Shown here: positions 41,870 to 53,964 of the stretch, in pieces
Numbering within the stretch: the stretch's first letter is position 1
Layout: each line of letters opens with the position of its first letter
The notes under the pieces: generated by a model
Database searches by the model: none
Told to the model about the DNA's origin: nothing
The model's input: only the letters and a program-made list of their open reading frames with translations
Origin: Ariolimax columbianus
Lineage: Eukaryota > Mollusca > Gastropoda > Stylommatophora > Arionidae
Direction of reading: 5' to 3'
Length of the DNA stretch: 64,000 nt
NCBI GenBank assembly: GCA_036924085.1
Contig: JAVGWX010000008.1
Location: 54,772,814 to 54,836,813, forward strand
Position numbers and translations under genes: made by a program

Positions 41870-42335
41870 AGGTAGACTCTGACGCAAAACCCCGATAGAC
41901 GAAGCTCGTTAGCCTGTTCAGGCAGTTCGCCTACGAGAGGAGGAACTCTGATTTTAAACCCACAAATCCCAGGAAGTGCTGGCTAGTCTTGGAACGATGA
42001 GTATCATCGGACGTCTCGAGTAACTAGCGTCTGCGGGCAACGACTCCACTGCCTTGTGGAAACCTCGGGAGAGGGTAGGACTACTGGAGTAAACCCAGAC
42101 AGAAAATCCGGAGTGGTAGCACCTAAGGCGAAAGGTTTCAAAATTGTGAACTTATTTCGGCAGCTCCTGCAGCTGAGCTGGTGCCAAATTGTCATGCTTT
42201 GGATTACACCAGCGATCATTTAGTTTGGGCAGCCCAGGATCTCCATATTCAGGGCCCAGGCTCGCTCCACGAGAGCCTACTTACAGGGCGCCATGCACAT
42301 GGTCTGCAAAGACTGAGACGCCTATGAATGTCTCT
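41870..42335 (+). repeat. repeat E, diverged long copy
   Basis: Shares with 4740-5130: CGAAGCTCGTTAGCCT, GGCAGTTCGCCTACGAGAGG, CTCTGATTTTAAACCC, and GGCAGCTCCTGCAGCTGAGC. It ends CTGCAAAGACTGAGACGCCT, as the LINE at 2520-2975 does. Confidence 0.55.
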
Positions 42336-42469
42336 GACACTTCATCCCCGACGGCAATCCCTCTGTGGGAGCACGTTCACATTAAATCTATATTAAAAAA
42401 CATAAAGCAGACACTGCCGCCGGGGATGAGGTGTTATAAACTTCTTTGTATTTAGCCATGTCTTTGTGA

Positions 42470-42640
42470 TGTGAGGTGGCCAGTTCCCTTTGTCACTGCC
42501 ATTTTCTTGCCCTAATCATCAGCCAGGTACTCATTTACAGCTGGGTCGACTGGAGCTGCCGGTAGTAGAGTTGAACTCCGTACCTTTGCCATATAAATTG
42601 AGTTGCTGTACAGTTGCGCTAATCAGCCGCTCAAATTGAT
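42470..42640 (-). mobile_element. SINE-S copy
   Basis: The minus-strand head TGATTAGCGCAACTGTACAG (A-box-like) and GAGTTCAACTC (B-box-like) are followed by the body AGCTGTAAATGAGTACCTGG and GGGAACTGGCCACC. Inserted in NIM1K intron 1. Confidence 0.65.
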
Positions 42641-43013
42641 CATGCGTGCTGTAAAAAGGAAACATATTCATGTATATCAACACTGCTACTGAAGCCACCA
42701 GTTTGCGAACCAATTCCTGCGATATCTTTCGGCTTGACACAGCGATTGACATGAATCAGTTCGTCCACGAAAGTTTGGTGCTGTGCATCAACAGCTGTGA
42801 TCGCTCGTCCGCTGCGAGTCTTGTCATGCAGGTTTGTCGCAGCTGGATTGTTGCTTTTACAACAGTCCGTGCTCACCTGTCGACAGTACTAACGTCAACA
42901 CAGACGTCACATACACCACAGTCATTCTTCGATGCATGTCGGTGGGCATACAATCTTCCGGCCAGGAATTCAATCACAGCACGTTGCACACTTATTTCTA
43001 TGTAGGCCGCCAT
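42640..43013 (-). pseudogene. mariner-type transposase N-terminal fragment
   Basis: The minus strand starts MAAYIEISVQRAVIEFLAG at 43013, shifts frame, and continues CCKSNNPAATNLHDKTRSGR then AITAVDAQHQTFVDELIHVN and RCVKPKDIAGI. This is the helix-turn-helix and linker of a mariner/HTH_48 transposase (DKTRSGRP.TAVD..HQ..VDELI..NRRV). Frameshifts and loss of the catalytic domain make it a fossil. It is a different subfamily from the fragments at 1-207 and 53265-53456. Confidence 0.7.
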
Positions 43014-43024
43014 TTTATTATCTG

Positions 43025-45955
43025 CTGTGCGCATTCGTCACATTACATGCGCATGTCAATACATGCCCCCATAGTCACTTCATGTCACTACATGCCCCTT
43101 TAGTAACTTCATGTCACTACATGACCATAGTCACTCTATGTCACTTATTGCCCCTTATTGTCCCTATAGTCACTTCATATCACTACATGCCCCTACAGTC
43201 ACTTCATGCCACTACATGCCCCTATAGTTACTTCATGCCCCTATAGTCACTTCATGTCACTACAGTCACTTCATGCCACTACATGCCCCTATAGTCACTT
43301 CATGCCCCTATAGTCACTTCATGCCCCTATAGTTACTTCATACCACTACATGCCCCTAAAGTCACTTCATGTCACTACATACCCCTATAGTCACTCCATG
43401 CCCCTATAGTTACTTCATACCACTACATGCCCATATAATCACTCCATGCCCCTATAGTTACTTCATACCACTACATGCCCCTATAGTCACTTCGTGTCAC
43501 TACATGTCTCTATAGTCACGTCATGCCCCTATAGTCACTTCATGCCCCTATAGTTACTTCATACCACTACATGCCCCTAAAGTCACTTCATGTCACTACA
43601 TGTCTCTATAGTCACTTCATGCCACTACATGCCCCTATAGTCACGACATGCCCCTATAGTCACTTCATGTCACTACATGCCCGTAAACTCACTTCATGTC
43701 ACTTATTGTCCCTATAGTCACTTCATGTCACTACATGCCCCTATAGTCACTTCATGTCACGTCATGCCCCTATAGTCACTTCATGTCACGTCATGCCCCT
43801 ATAGTCACTTCATGTCACGTCTATGCCCATATAGTCACTTCATGTCACTCACTACATGCCCTTATAGTCACTTCATGTCACTTCATTCCCTTATAGTCAC
43901 TTCGTGCCATTACATGCCCCTATAGTCACTTCATGTCACTACATGTCTCTATAGTCACTTCATGCAACTACATGCCCCTATAGTCACTTCATGTCACTAC
44001 ATGCCCCTATAGTCACTTCATGTCACTACATGGCTCTATTGTCACTTCATGCAACTACATGCCCCTATAGTCACTTCATGTCACTATATGCCCGTAAACT
44101 TACTTCATGTCACTTATTGCCCCTTATTGTCCCTATAGTCACTTCATGCACTACATGCCCCTATAGTCACTTCATCCTACTACGTGCTCCTATAATCACT
44201 TCATGTCACTACATGCCCCTATAGTTACTTCATGCCACTACTTGCCCCTATAGTCACTTCATGTCACTACATGCCCCTATAGTTACTTCATGTCACTACA
44301 TGCCCCTATAGTCACTTCATGTCACTACATGCCCCTATAGTCACTTCATATCACTACATGCCCCTATAGTCACTTCATGTCACTACATGCCGCTATAGTC
44401 ACTTCATGTCACTACATGCCCCTATAGTCACTTCATGTCACTACATGCCCCTATAGTTACTTCATGTCACTACATGCCACTATAGTCACTCCATGCCCCT
44501 ATAGTCACTTTATACTACTACATGCCCCTATAGTATCTTTATGTCACTACATGCCCATATAGTCACTTCATACCACTACTTGCCCCTATAGTCACTTGAT
44601 GTCACTACATGCCCCTATAGTCACTTCATGTCACTACATGACCCTATAGTTACTTCATGTCACTACATGACCTCTATAGTTACTCCATGCCCCTATAGTC
44701 ACTACATGCCCCTATAGTCACTCCATGCCCCTATAGTCACTTCATGCTACTACATGCTCCTATAGTCACTTCATGTCACTACATGCCCCTATTGTCACTT
44801 CATACCACTACTTGCCCCTATAGTCACTTCATTTCACTACATGCTCCTATAGTCACTTCATGTCTCTATAGTCACTTCATGCAACTACATGCCCCTATAG
44901 TCACTTCATGTCACTATATGCCCGTAAACGTACTTCATGTCACTTATTGCCCCTTATTGTCCCTATAGTCACTTCATGCACTACATGCCCATATAGTCAC
45001 TTCATGCTACTATGTGCCCCTATAGTCACTTCATGCCACTATAGTCACTTCATGTCACTACATGCCCCTATAGTCACTTCATGTCACTACATGCCCCTAT
45101 AGTCACTTCATGTCACTACATGCCCCTATAGTCACTTCATGTCACTCCATGCCCATATAGTCACTTCATGTCACTACATGCCCCTATAGTCACTTCATGT
45201 CACTACATGCCCCTATAGTCACTCCATGCCCCTATAGTCACTCCATGCCCCTATAGTCACTTCATGTCACTCCATGCCCCTATAGTCACTTCATGTCACT
45301 ACATGCCCCTATAGTCACTTCATGTCACTACATGCCCCTATAGTCACTTCATGTCACTACATGCCCCTATAGTCACTTCATGCCACTACATGCCCTTATA
45401 GTCACTCCATGCCACTATAGTCACTCCATGCCCCTATAGTCACTTCATGTCACTACATGCCCCTATAGTCACTGCATGCCCCTATAGTCACTCCATGCCC
45501 CTATAGTCACTTCATGTCACTACATGCCCCTATAGTCACTCCATGCCCCTATAGTCACTACATGCCCCTATAGTCACTTCATGGCACTACATGCCCCTAT
45601 AGTCACTCCATGCCCCTATAGTCACTCCATGCCCCTATAGTTACTTCACACCACTACATGCCCCTATAGTTACTTCACACTACTACATGCCCGTATAGTC
45701 ACTTCATGTCACTACATGCCCCTATAGTCACTCCATGCCCCTATAGTCACTCCATGCCCCTATAGTTACTTCACACCACTACATGCCCCTATAGTCACTC
45801 CATGTCACTACATGCCCCTATAGTCACTTCATGTCACTACATGCCCCTATAGTCACTCCATGCCCCTATAATCACTCCATGCCACTATAGTTACTTCACA
45901 CCACTACATGCCCCTATAGTCACTCCATGTCACTACATGCGCCTATAGTCACTTA
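43025..45955. repeat. 2.9-kb compound minisatellite, 29-bp and 18-bp units
   Basis: Built from an 18-bp module CATGCCCCTATAGTCACT and an 11-bp module TCATGTCACTA. Long stretches alternate both (29-bp period); other stretches repeat the 18-bp module alone. Variants include GTTACTTCATACCACTA and CCCGTAAACTTACTTC. Wholly within NIM1K intron 1. Open frames of 64-104 residues are spurious. Confidence 0.97.
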
Positions 45956-46429
45956 ATTAGGGATTATTTTCACATATATGTCTCTTGGGTCTGACCACTG
46001 TTGTCATGGTTATGGTGGTGGAGGTCAAGCGTTTTAAATCTCCCTTGTATATACCTCCTCAAATTTTATGATAGAAAGAAAACCAGACTTCATAGTTCAC
46101 TTCTCTTCTGAGTTCAGAAACGGAAGAAAATCCTGTATATTGTATATCATTATAAGCCATTCTATATTATTATAAGCCATTCTATATCATTATAAGCCAT
46201 TGTATATCATTATAAGCCATTCTATATAATTATAAGCCGTTATATATCATTATAAGACATTGTATATCATTATAAGCCATTCTATATCATTCTAATCTAG
46301 TGTATATCATTATAAGCCATTGCATATCATTATAAACCATTGCATATCATTATAAACCATTGCATATCATTATAAACCATTGCATATCATTATAAACCAT
46401 TACATATTATTATAAGTCATTCACTCATC

Positions 46430-46795
46430 AAACGATTCATGAAGACGGAATTGAGAGACTAGCATAAAGAATACAAGCCAGAAATAGACAGCAGAGACAA
46501 ACTTGGCAGAGATAGGCAGGCGCAGGTCTTCAGACTCAGAATTGGATATTGCAGACTCAAGGCCTACCCCAAACGATTAGGTTTTGTAGCACAGTCATTT
46601 GCCATTCAGGATCACCCAAGTAAAAGAAAACACCATAACATATCCTGCAGGACTGTCCCACATATGCAGACCAACGAGAGGGAGTCTGGCCCGGGAGAAC
46701 GGCCGTGCTTGAAAAGCTGTGGGGGACCGCGAAGACCAGAAACACAGTCTTCTCGCCACGCTAGAAGCATAGCATCAACTGATCAAAGAAAAGGA
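46430..46795 (+). pseudogene. I/Jockey-type LINE C-terminus inside the 20-bp array
   Basis: Plus-strand peptides DKLGRDRQAQVFRLRIGYCR and LKAYPKRLGF, then in other frames CRTVPHMQTNERESG and KSCGGPRRPE correspond to the LINE C-terminal FRLR.G.CRL..HL.RL, CP.Y...R and LWG. blocks (closest to LINE-C). Tandem array sequence continues on both sides. Confidence 0.65.
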
Positions 46796-47499
46796 GGAAT
46801 TATAAATCATTGCATACCCTTATAAGCCATTGCATCTCATTATGAACCACTGCATATCATTATAAACCACTGCATATAATTATAAACCACTGCATATCAT
46901 TATAAACCACTGCATCTCATTTTAAACCACTGCATATAATTATAAACCACTGCAAATCATTATAAACCACTGCATCTCATTATAAACCACTGCATATCAT
47001 TATAAACCACTGCATCTCATTATAAACCACTGCATCTCATTATAAACCACTGCAAATCATTATAAACCACTGCATATCATTATAAACCACTGCATATCAT
47101 TATAAACCACTGCATCTCATTATAAACCACTGCATATCATTATAAACCACTGCATCTCATTATAAACCACTGCATCTCATTATAAACCACTGCATATCAT
47201 TATAAACCACTGCATATCATTATAAACCACTGCATCTCATTATAAACCACTGCATCTCATTATAAACCACTGCATCTCATTATAAACCACTGCATCTCAT
47301 TATAAACCACTGCATATCATTATAAACCACTGCATATCATTATAAACCACTGCATCTCATTATAAACCACTGCATCTCATTATAAACCACTGCATCTCAT
47401 TATAAACCATTACATATCATTATAAACCACTGCATATCATTATATACCACTGCATATCATTATAAACCACTGCATATCATTATATGCACATGTAAGTTC

Positions 47500-47700
47500 A
47501 CGAGCCGAAGGTTCGCTCCACAATGACAGCACCGACCGTTACCCCGCGGAAGAAACCATTAGACAATACAGGAGGAAGCAGACCCTTACGTAAATACGTA
47601 AAATGCATGCCGAAGTTGGATGCACTGGGCCAACAGTCGCAAAATAGAAACATAGTGCAACGCACACCGCCTTGGGGAATATAGAAATAAGGCGAACGCA
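47500..47700 (+). mobile_element. SINE-V copy, 5'-truncated
   Basis: Begins within the B-box region (CCGAAGGTTCGCTCCACA) and matches 5690-5855, including GGAGGAAGCAGACCCTTACG and CGCACACCGCCTTGGGGAAT. Followed by a C-run at 47704-47720 and an A-run at 47729-47740. Confidence 0.85.
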
Positions 47701-47905
47701 ACCACCCCCCCCCCCCCCCCGCCCTCCCCCAAAAAAAAAAATTGCATAAAGAACAAGCCAATTTTGTATCATTATAAACCATTTAAAATCATTTTAAGAC
47801 ATTGCGTATTATAAATTAGGGTATATTATTATAAGGCATATAACATCACAATATAAACCATTGTACATCATTATAGGACATGTATAATTTAAGCTCTCGT
47901 ATATC

Positions 47906-48183
47906 ATTATAAATGATGAACAATTGAGATCAAAGATGATGTCCTAAAGATGATGTCCTAAAGATGATGGTGACGGAGAACAGGCTGAGGATTGATGATC
48001 TTACAGGACAGTTGTGATGAAAGCGACGTCCTTCAGAGGGTCTGCTGCAGGATACTATTCTACACATACACAATCAAGCAAACACTATCACTGAGGTCTA
48101 TCGGGGAATTTACACGGTTGGGGAATAAAGGCCGTTTGCTCCTGCAGTCATCAATACATTTATAGGCTAGTTTTTATATGTTT
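47906..48183. other. no gene recognised
   Basis: GATGATGTCCTAAA is duplicated at about 47935-47965. Confidence 0.5.
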
Positions 48184-48537
48184 ACTTTCGATAGAGATTG
48201 TTGTTGTTGTTTAATGCCCACAATATGTACATTTACTCTTTTGTGCGCCATAAAGGACGTTATATAGCGGGTTGCGATAGCTTTACTCACATTCAGAGCG
48301 TGCTGATGAAGGTAGACTGCGATCCTCCAGGCGGTTGCTATGATTGGCTCATCGTGGTGAAGCCCACCACTACGGGGATCACGTCGATCCACACCCGGTT
48401 AGCCAGACTGCCTTGAAAACAGCCTGGTTCCAGGGAACGCTACATGGAAGAAAGAGAGAGAGAGAGAGAGAGAGTGGTCTTGGGCAGTATATTGTGCCTG
48501 GCCGAGCAAACGTCCCATTTCCCCACTTTCGATAAAG
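48184..48537 (-). mobile_element. SINE-X copy with single VNTR unit and 13-bp TSD
   Basis: The body 48197-48524 lies between ACTTTCGATAGAG (48184-48196) and ACTTTCGATAAAG (48525-48537), which differ at one base. On the minus strand it runs GGGGAAATGGGACGTTTGCT, one TCAGGC.AAATATACT-like unit, a private (CT)n run, the core AGTCTGGCTAACCGGGTG and GGATCGACGTGATCCCC, then a 3' part ending CATTAAACAACAACAACAAT. This copy fixes both ends of the family. It lies in NIM1K intron 1, antisense to the gene, 281 bp before exon 2. Confidence 0.88.
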
Positions 48538-48805
48538 GAAACATGCGCTTTCAAAGCTTTTAAATGCGTATCCATCCTATACAGAGGGCTGACACCCAAA
48601 GTGCTCAGCCAGTCGCTTATCTTGGTATTAGTACGGACCACATAAATAGTGTGTCTACCATAGTTGGACCATACTAATTTACTACGATAAAACATTCATA
48701 ATGAAATAGCTCATCATGTACACTACGTCACAACAACGATCACACGCACACGCCATTATATACGATCCTGTCTATGGTCACTAATAAGGTCCTTGTCCCT
48801 TGCAG
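48538..48805 (+). other. NIM1K intron 1, 3' end and acceptor
   Basis: The acceptor is GTCCTTGTCCCTTGCAG ending at 48805, with a fair pyrimidine tract. Confidence 0.7.
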
Positions 48806-49074
48806 AGAAAGTAGCAATCAAAATACTGGACAAGACCAAGCTTGACAAAAAGACTCAGCGACTTTTGTCCCGCGAGATCACGTCCATGGAGCGCCTTCAC
48901 CACCCTAACGTTATACGCCTGTACGAGGTAGTTGAGACGCTAGCAAAACTTCACATAATCATGGAGTTCGCGGGCGGTGGAGAGCTCTTCACAAAGATCT
49001 CCAATGAAGGCCGGTTTCTCGAGGAGGACGCCAAGTGTATTTTTGCACAGTTGGTTGCGGCGGTAGAGCACATG
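48806..49074 (+). CDS. NIM1K: NIM1K coding exon 2 (residues 122-211)
   Basis: Codes for the rest of the kinase N-lobe and the hinge. EKVAIKILDK contains the ATP-binding lysine K127; LLSREITSMERLHHPNVIRL contains the helix-C glutamate E145; then the hinge IIMEFAGGGELF and the helix-E region CIFAQLVAAVEHM. The G carried over from exon 1 plus AG makes codon E122. It ends exactly after M211 (CACATG) with donor GTAAGT. 269 nt plus the one carried base is 90 codons. Codon use and conservation contrast sharply with the repeat-filled introns on both sides. Confidence 0.96.
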
Positions 49075-50240
49075 GTAAGTTTGGCGGTTGAAACTCGTAC
49101 TCTCTGCTTTGGCTCACGTCACATGACGAGCTATGCATGTTGTATGCCGATCACTATACTTCCTTTACCATGTGATTTCACTAGTGTCCAGATAAGCACA
49201 TTGTTCCACAAATCAAAATTTTTTTGTCGTATAGATTAGTTTGACATTTTTGTCCGTATATGTCCTTAATCCACGATAAAGGTTTTTTTTTAATTGTAGC
49301 TAACACATTGTTGTTATTTTTAATGCTGTTTCTTTATTTAAACTACTGGGATGTATATATGACTATTTAGGTGACAATTTTTTTAGCAATTCATACAAAA
49401 TCTATAAAGTTGTTTTTTCTGTGCTCTCCTTTCTGTTGTTTTTAAAACACAAAACTAAGGAACTTTATATTTGCGTTTCCCGCTTTAAATAAATAGTTTA
49501 TGTGGATTTTATTATACAAGTAATTAATTGTATTACAAATTGGTATACAAGAGATATAGGACTGGTTTGACTTCTATGACAGCAAAAACAGATGCAGAAT
49601 ACTACAGGGACTGTATGCCCGTTAATATTGTACAGCCATTTATTTATCCAGCCATTTTGTAAGTTTAAAATATTTGTTTTGAATGAAAATGAAAAATGTT
49701 AAATATGTGAAGTTTTGATTTTACGAGAGACAACACAAAATCAAATAAGGATCATCGCAAAGTTTTCTTTTGGGGTGAATCCGAAGAGGGGTGTGGTTGG
49801 GCGTTTATGAAGCCAATAAATTAAGATCGCCGCTCTTGCCTTACCCATACTTAAATGAAATCAATAGACGAGTGAGAGATGTAGCACAAGATACACAGTA
49901 CATGCAAAGCGATAGGAAACAGTGATCAAGTATAAAAGATTGCGTGGAAATAACAAATCAATCGATTAAAGGAAATCATGCCCGAGCTAAACTGGCTAGC
50001 GAAGAACAAATAATGACGTTCCATATTTTACAATGGCTTGCTGCAAGAAGGAAGAAGAAACGTTGCAAGAAATGTATGACAAAATAAATAAATAAATAAT
50101 TGAAAAATGTAAAACAGCAATAGGAAGATGCTGAAATTATTGAAACTGTGAGTGCAGCATGAAAACACAATAGAGCAGCTGACTACCAGCAAACGAGCTG
50201 TCACAGAGCATGACATGTGCAGCTACTTGATGCCTGAGCT
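49075..50240 (+). other. NIM1K intron 2, 5' part, AT-rich
   Basis: Donor GTAAGT. No repeat family or gene is recognised in about 1.1 kb. Confidence 0.6.
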
Positions 50241-50244
50241 CATT

Positions 50245-50475
50245 GTGGGGTGGGGGGGGGGGGCGGGGGGAGGAAGGGGCGATGGATAGGGATGGGGAAT
50301 GCAACAGAGGGATCGATGGGATATATTCAGTGAGCTGTATTATGATGACAGTTTTAAGCTAAATATCCAAGGCAATGCAGAGGAGCGAATAAAACTTGGA
50401 TCAGAAGTTGAGAACACGACGAAAGAAAAGACCTAAAGACCATCTCTAATCCACCCCCCCACCCCCCCCCCCAAA
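50245..50475. repeat. G-run and C-run about 180 bp apart
   Basis: GTGGGGTGGGG followed by a long G-run at about 50247-50275, and a C-run at about 50452-50473 on the same strand. They are complementary in principle and each is G-quadruplex or i-motif prone. Confidence 0.8.
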
Positions 50476-52439
50476 CACACATCCTGTTTGGATTATATTT
50501 CACAACGCATTCACCAGGACTTTATTCTGTGGAATTTATGTTCTTTCGATCGGTTATCCTGTTTGTTATGCTTCATTTCGCTGCATTTCATGCCTGGCTC
50601 AAGCCGTGGGAGACCAGTCCATGACAGAGTTCAACGTTCCGCTTAATTCCACACCAGAACCCAGTCCAGATTAACACTACTCAAGGACATTTCTGCTCGG
50701 ACTGAAGCCGACTTCCTCCTTCACGCCCTTCTCTCCACCGGAGGTTACATAAACCTGGTATTCTCAGCACAGCAAGGGTCACGCTGACCAACAGGTGGGC
50801 ACAATCAGATGCCTTGGCGGCGGGACACATAAAAACAGGGAGTTTGACACGGACAGACAGAGAAAGCTTGACACAAACATTGGCCTAATACAGTCCTCGC
50901 GGCCCTTATCCCAAGGCTGAGGGGTACACGGTCCACTTGAAGAGTCTGTAGAGATTTCGGTCGACACGCTACGCATGAACACAGCCTCAGCAGTTGGACA
51001 CGGTAGGGGTCGATAGACGCAAAGGGCCTTTACTGCCGGTAGCTCGACTTAATTCCCCTACATCTGCCTTGAAAATTGAAATCGAGTGTTTTACTACTAC
51101 ACTAATCCTACGCTCTAAGATAATATAATAGTTACAATTTGCCATATTCCTTGTCTTGTCTCGGGGGTGGATCTCGTTCCTTGGAGATAAGATTATAACA
51201 TCTGCATTCGGCAATGTATGTCGTCAAATACGACTATGTAGGTTTGTGCAAGAGAACCTGCAAGAGAACATACCTGTTTTGGAATAGGTTTCCTGCTACG
51301 AATGAAAATTTAGTAGTGTCTGAATTCTCCAGCAACGGTGACGGCACAGCTAGACTTACTCAACGAAAATCGTGTTAAGAATGATCAAACAAACTAATGA
51401 CAACAATCTGAAAACAACACGTATATTTTTAGGCGCTTGGAAAACAAATACACCAGGCAACAGAGGACAACATGATGTAACACAACCTGAATTCGGTCTA
51501 CGGATCTTCAGATGACTTAAATTAATGATGAATGACTTAGAAAGCGAGAAGCGCGTGGCCGAATGGTTTCAAGGCCTGCCTGTCGATAAGGAGGTGTGGC
51601 ATATGTTGTTTTTCTGTTGGGGGTGAAATAAACAAAAATAGCCAGTACACGACGTGGCGACAGCAGTGGCGACGCGGTATGTAGTCCTCAGCCTTCAAAA
51701 CCCCTCGACTACCCCAGCAATTGGGAAAATGCCGAATGACAGTTTTCTTTACTTAGATAGCTAGTCTCTTTTGATGTGTCCCAATCAACATTAGTCCTTG
51801 TTACATATAATAGATTGGCACGAGATAAGCTAGGTTAATATTCTATTTCTAAGAATAAACATCACTGTACTCTGGAATACCCATAGATGCTCAGTACACA
51901 GCCTACTATAGATACAGGCCTTCTGACTAACGGAAATCCTTTTGTAACGTCACATTCCACGGCTGACTAAATAAGGAAACTTACATGTGTCAACTATCAG
52001 TGCAACTATAATAGCGTGTTCGGGAAACAAAGATGGATATGCAGTTGGTTTCAGGGCAGGATTCTGTAAAAGGATCACTCTCAAGAGTTATTTGATGTGT
52101 TTTCTACCGTGAATTTGTTTGATTTCTCTGTGTGGAGCATGGATTGATTATAAACTTTGGCACAACATAAGTTCCGTTATTTGGTCGGCGGTGGAATGTG
52201 ACGTTTCAAAGGGATTTTCCAGGTGAGTCAGACGGCTCATCTAAAGTATGCCACGCTGTCTCTCTCAGCAAATGGTGCAGGGTCTGGATGCTGATGGTCC
52301 CTGTAGTTCAGCAAGGTGCATCTGTCATCTGTACCTTCCGTAGTTCGAATCAGAATTGTTCTTTAGTTCGTTTTTTGTTGTCTAATGTACAAGAGTAAGT
52401 CAATAAGTAGGTAACAAACTGTAATGGGATAACTGAAAA
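50476..52439. other. intron 2 sequence with two tRNA-like strings
   Basis: At 50985-51120 the minus strand resembles the SINE-S head of 33600-33712 (TTAGTGTAGTAGTAAAACAC, CGATTTCAA). At 51550-51600 AGCGCGTGGCCGAATGGTTT is tRNA-Ser/Leu-like, but no matching B-box and no cloverleaf follow. Otherwise unassigned; a DUF-like or exon-like frame was not found. Confidence 0.4.
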
Positions 52440-53175
52440 AATCTAGTTGGTAGTATCTAAAAATGTCTCTAGGTGGCAGCCACATTCAGCTGTGTGATTA
52501 CTTTAGGTAGGAGGCGTCTGGTGGCAGCAACATTCAGCTGTGTGATTACTTTAGGTAGAGAAGCTAGGTGGCAGCCACATTCAGCTGTGTGATTACTTTA
52601 GGTAGAGAAGCTAGGTGGCAGCCACATTCAGCTGTGTGATTACTTTATGTAGAGAAGCTAGGTGGCATCCACATTCAGCTGTGTGATTACTTTAGGTAGG
52701 AGGCGTCTGGTGGCAGCCACATTCAGCTGTGTGATTACTTTAGGTAGAGAAACTAGGTGGCAGCCACATTCAGCTGTGTGATTACTTTAGGTAGAGAAGC
52801 TAGGTGGCAGCCACATTCAGCTGTGTGATTACTTTAGGTAGGAGGCGTCTGGTGGCAGCAACATTCAGCTGTGTGATTACTATAGGTAGAGAAGCTAGGT
52901 GGCAGCCACATTCAGCTGTGTGATTACTTTAGGTGGAGAAGCTAGGTGGCAGCCACATTCAGCTGTGTGATTACTTTAGGTAGAGAAGCTAGGTGGCATC
53001 CACATTCAGCTGTGTGATTACTTTAGGTAGGAGGCGTCTGGTGGCAGCCACATTCAGCTGTGTGATTACTTTAGGTAGAGAAGCTAGGTGGCAGCCACAT
53101 TCAGCTGTGTGATTACTTTAGGTAGGAGGCGTCTGGTGGCAGCAACATCCAGCTGTGTGATTACTTTAGGTAGCC
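52440..53175. repeat. 47-bp minisatellite, about 15 copies
   Basis: GTGGCAGCCACATTCAGCTG repeats at 52568 and 52615 (47 bp). The two unit types end AGAGAAGCTAG or AGGAGGCGTCTG and are interleaved. Confidence 0.96.
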
Positions 53176-53214
53176 GACGCAAAGTATTGAATGCACGTGC
53201 ACAGCCTATCTACA

Positions 53215-53456
53215 AAAGGGCGTCCGTAGTCAGAGTTTGGGCAAAATGACTTTCTGCAAAGGGTATTCACAAAGAAATGACTCTTGTTTACGGGGAGAAG
53301 TGTTTGTCGCCAAAAGTGGTGCAAAACTGAAGCCGATACACTTTCCCAAGGATGCTAATAGATTGCTGATGAAGCCCGACCTGGTCGTCCTGCTCAGATT
53401 GCAAAAGACCGAAGCACATGTGCGGCGAATGGGGGAGGTGATTCAAGCTGATAGGT
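53215..53456 (+). pseudogene. mariner-type transposase N-terminal fragment
   Basis: Peptides in three frames: YGEKCLSPKVVQN, a stop, IADEARPGRPAQIAKD, then TEAHVRRMGEVIQADR. These fit the mariner helix-turn-helix and the following linker (YG..CLSR..V..W...F.EGR....DE.RPGRP....T...V..V...I..DRR). Same subfamily as 1-207. It lies in NIM1K intron 2 on the sense strand but is too broken to be an exon. Confidence 0.65.
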
Positions 53457-53964
53457 GAGTAACGATATACACTGTAGCAACTACAATATGGTGTTCACAT
53501 GGTTTTATCCTGCAGCGTAATGGATGATCGAATGGATTTCCGGAAAGTGTCTTCACGCTGGTTACCCAGACAACTGACTGACGAACACAAAATGCACCGA
53601 CTGGGCCTGTCCTTGCACTGATAAAGCTATGAGATAAATGTACCAATGTTTGTGGGAATCACGTTGAGAACTAAGGACAATTTAAGTGCAATTATATATT
53701 GATGTCCCTTTAAAAATAAATATCCATCTGTGGACTAGTACACAAGGTTTTTAGAGTGCTAACAGTCTTTATGTTTGTTGTCTCTGCTTCATTTGTTTAC
53801 CAGCCTTGTTGTTTCCAGTTGTGTCGACACTTATTAAGAATTACACCAGATTGAGAAGCCAAAAACATCTAGACCAGTGGGAGACAAAATTTGTTTAGGA
53901 TCTAGGCGCAAATTAGTCTGTGTATGGGCTAGGAGCAGTGGTGGGTGAAAGGTTCCCCGTCTGT
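53457..53964. other. no gene recognised
   Basis: AT-rich intron sequence. Confidence 0.5.

Larger units (their letters stand above)
46134..47905. repeat. 20-bp minisatellite interrupted by two insertions
   Basis: Unit ATCATTATAAACCACTGCAT (older CATTGTATATCATTATAAGC forms at the left). The array runs 46134-46425, 46800-47485 and, decayed, 47760-47905. The gaps hold a LINE fragment (46430-46795) and a SINE-V copy (47500-47700). Confidence 0.95.

Noticed and set aside
51550..51610. tRNA-Ser/Leu-like start GCGTGGCCGAATGGTTT
   Set aside because: No anticodon arm or B-box at the right distance; at most a SINE or tRNA fragment.
53237..53458. Possible extra exon in NIM1K intron 2 followed by GTGAGT
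   Set aside because: The sequence reads as a frameshifted mariner transposase, and NIM1 needs no residues between exons 2 and 3.
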